Origin: Bacteroidaceae bacterium
GTDB taxonomy: Bacteria; Bacteroidota; Bacteroidia; Bacteroidales; Bacteroidaceae
Assembly (NCBI GenBank): GCA_017554605.1
Contig: JAFZIA010000041.1
Location: forward strand, 1 to 41,540
Direction: 5' to 3'
DNA length: 41,540 bases
In this document: piece by piece, positions 41,473 through 41,540 of the stretch
Numbering within the stretch: the stretch's first letter is position 1
How the letters are laid out: each line of letters opens with the position of its first letter
Translations under genes and position numbers: made by a program
Notes under the pieces: generated by a model
Told to the model about the DNA's origin: nothing
Database searches by the model: none
Seen by the model: the letters and a program-made list of their open reading frames with translations, nothing else

Positions 41473-41540
41473 ATGATGACACGTGAAGAAATCCTTTCAA
41501 TAGAGGAGTATTGTGCAGAACATAAGGTATCGCACAGGAA
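41473..41540 (+). CDS. IS66-type accessory protein, N-terminus only
   Basis: The last 68 bases encode MMTREEILSIEEYCAEHKVS and continue beyond the window. This short leader resembles the first accessory ORF (TnpA-like, helix-turn-helix) of IS66-family elements in Bacteroidales, where MTREE...YC..H.V is common. ATGs at 41473 and 41476 are both possible starts. Only 22 residues are visible, so the call is tentative. Confidence 0.5.
   Translation, partial: MMTREEILSIEEYCAEHKVSHR

Larger units (their letters stand above)
41402..41540 (+). mobile_element. Left end of an IS66-type insertion sequence (partial)
   Basis: IS66-family elements begin with GTAA; GTAAGCATCC starts at 41402, and its complement ATGCTTAC recurs at 41440-41447. 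A TACCTTTG promoter and the accessory gene follow. The right end lies beyond the window, so the call rests on the terminal sequence and the first 22 codons. Confidence 0.5.

Noticed and set aside
1-41540. CRISPR array, tRNA or rRNA genes
   Set aside because: No regularly spaced repeats, cloverleaf or rRNA-like sequence was seen; a tRNAscan and Infernal run would settle the RNA genes.

Overview
The window is chromosomal DNA of a Bacteroidales bacterium (Bacteroides/Prevotella relatives). The reasons are: Bacteroidetes-only families (DUF4831, DUF4827, DUF5053, BtuG-type surface propeller), promoters of the TAnnTTTG type instead of E. coli -10 boxes, few Shine-Dalgarno sites, lipoproteins with an acidic Ser-Asp-Asp export signal, and an ECF sigma/anti-sigma operon. 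No rRNA, tRNA or CRISPR array was seen.

Region by region. 1-585: two copies of a MITE-like repeat, then a promoter. 586-5016: a plus-strand run of DUF4831 protein, ffh, folD and a CapA-like phosphoesterase. 4963-6467: a patch bounded by two 94%-identical 117-bp copies of the capA 3' end. It carries a third, inverted copy of the repeat and three small minus-strand genes typical of mobile elements (DUF5053, a 56-aa coiled coil, and a 5'-truncated SH3-like protein). 6700-12297: an AT-rich accessory island with a tiny lipoprotein, TerD, a membrane protein with a CW_7-like tail, a TerB-like/UPF0114 fusion and a P-type Ca2+ ATPase. This looks like a small Ter-type envelope/Ca2+ stress module. 12312-12443: a very structured intergenic element, a candidate small RNA. 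12593-15932: an ABC exporter with a GntR (YtrA-like) regulator, followed by an AraC regulator (16321-17187).

17375-22945: a B12 uptake operon in order promoter, cobalamin riboswitch, btuB, btuG-like lipoprotein, btuF, btuC, terminator. The ATPase gene is absent. 22957-29229: housekeeping genes rpe, comEC (with a G9 tract), nrnA, a DUF4827 lipoprotein and glmM. 29336-33126 (minus): a MerR/GyrI-like regulator and ppdK. 33384-37962 (plus): rlmD, a pseudouridine synthase, a peptidoglycan-binding protein, a glycerophosphodiesterase and rubrerythrin.

38074-41245 (minus): a tightly coupled five-gene ECF operon of sigma factor, membrane anti-sigma-like protein, two small secreted proteins and an outer-membrane beta-barrel. 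The window ends inside the first gene of a probable IS66-type insertion sequence (left end near 41402).

The best candidates for something undescribed are the Ter-like island with its shared acidic N-terminal motif and the TerB-UPF0114 fusion, the structured element at 12312-12443, and the repeat-bounded insertion behind capA.
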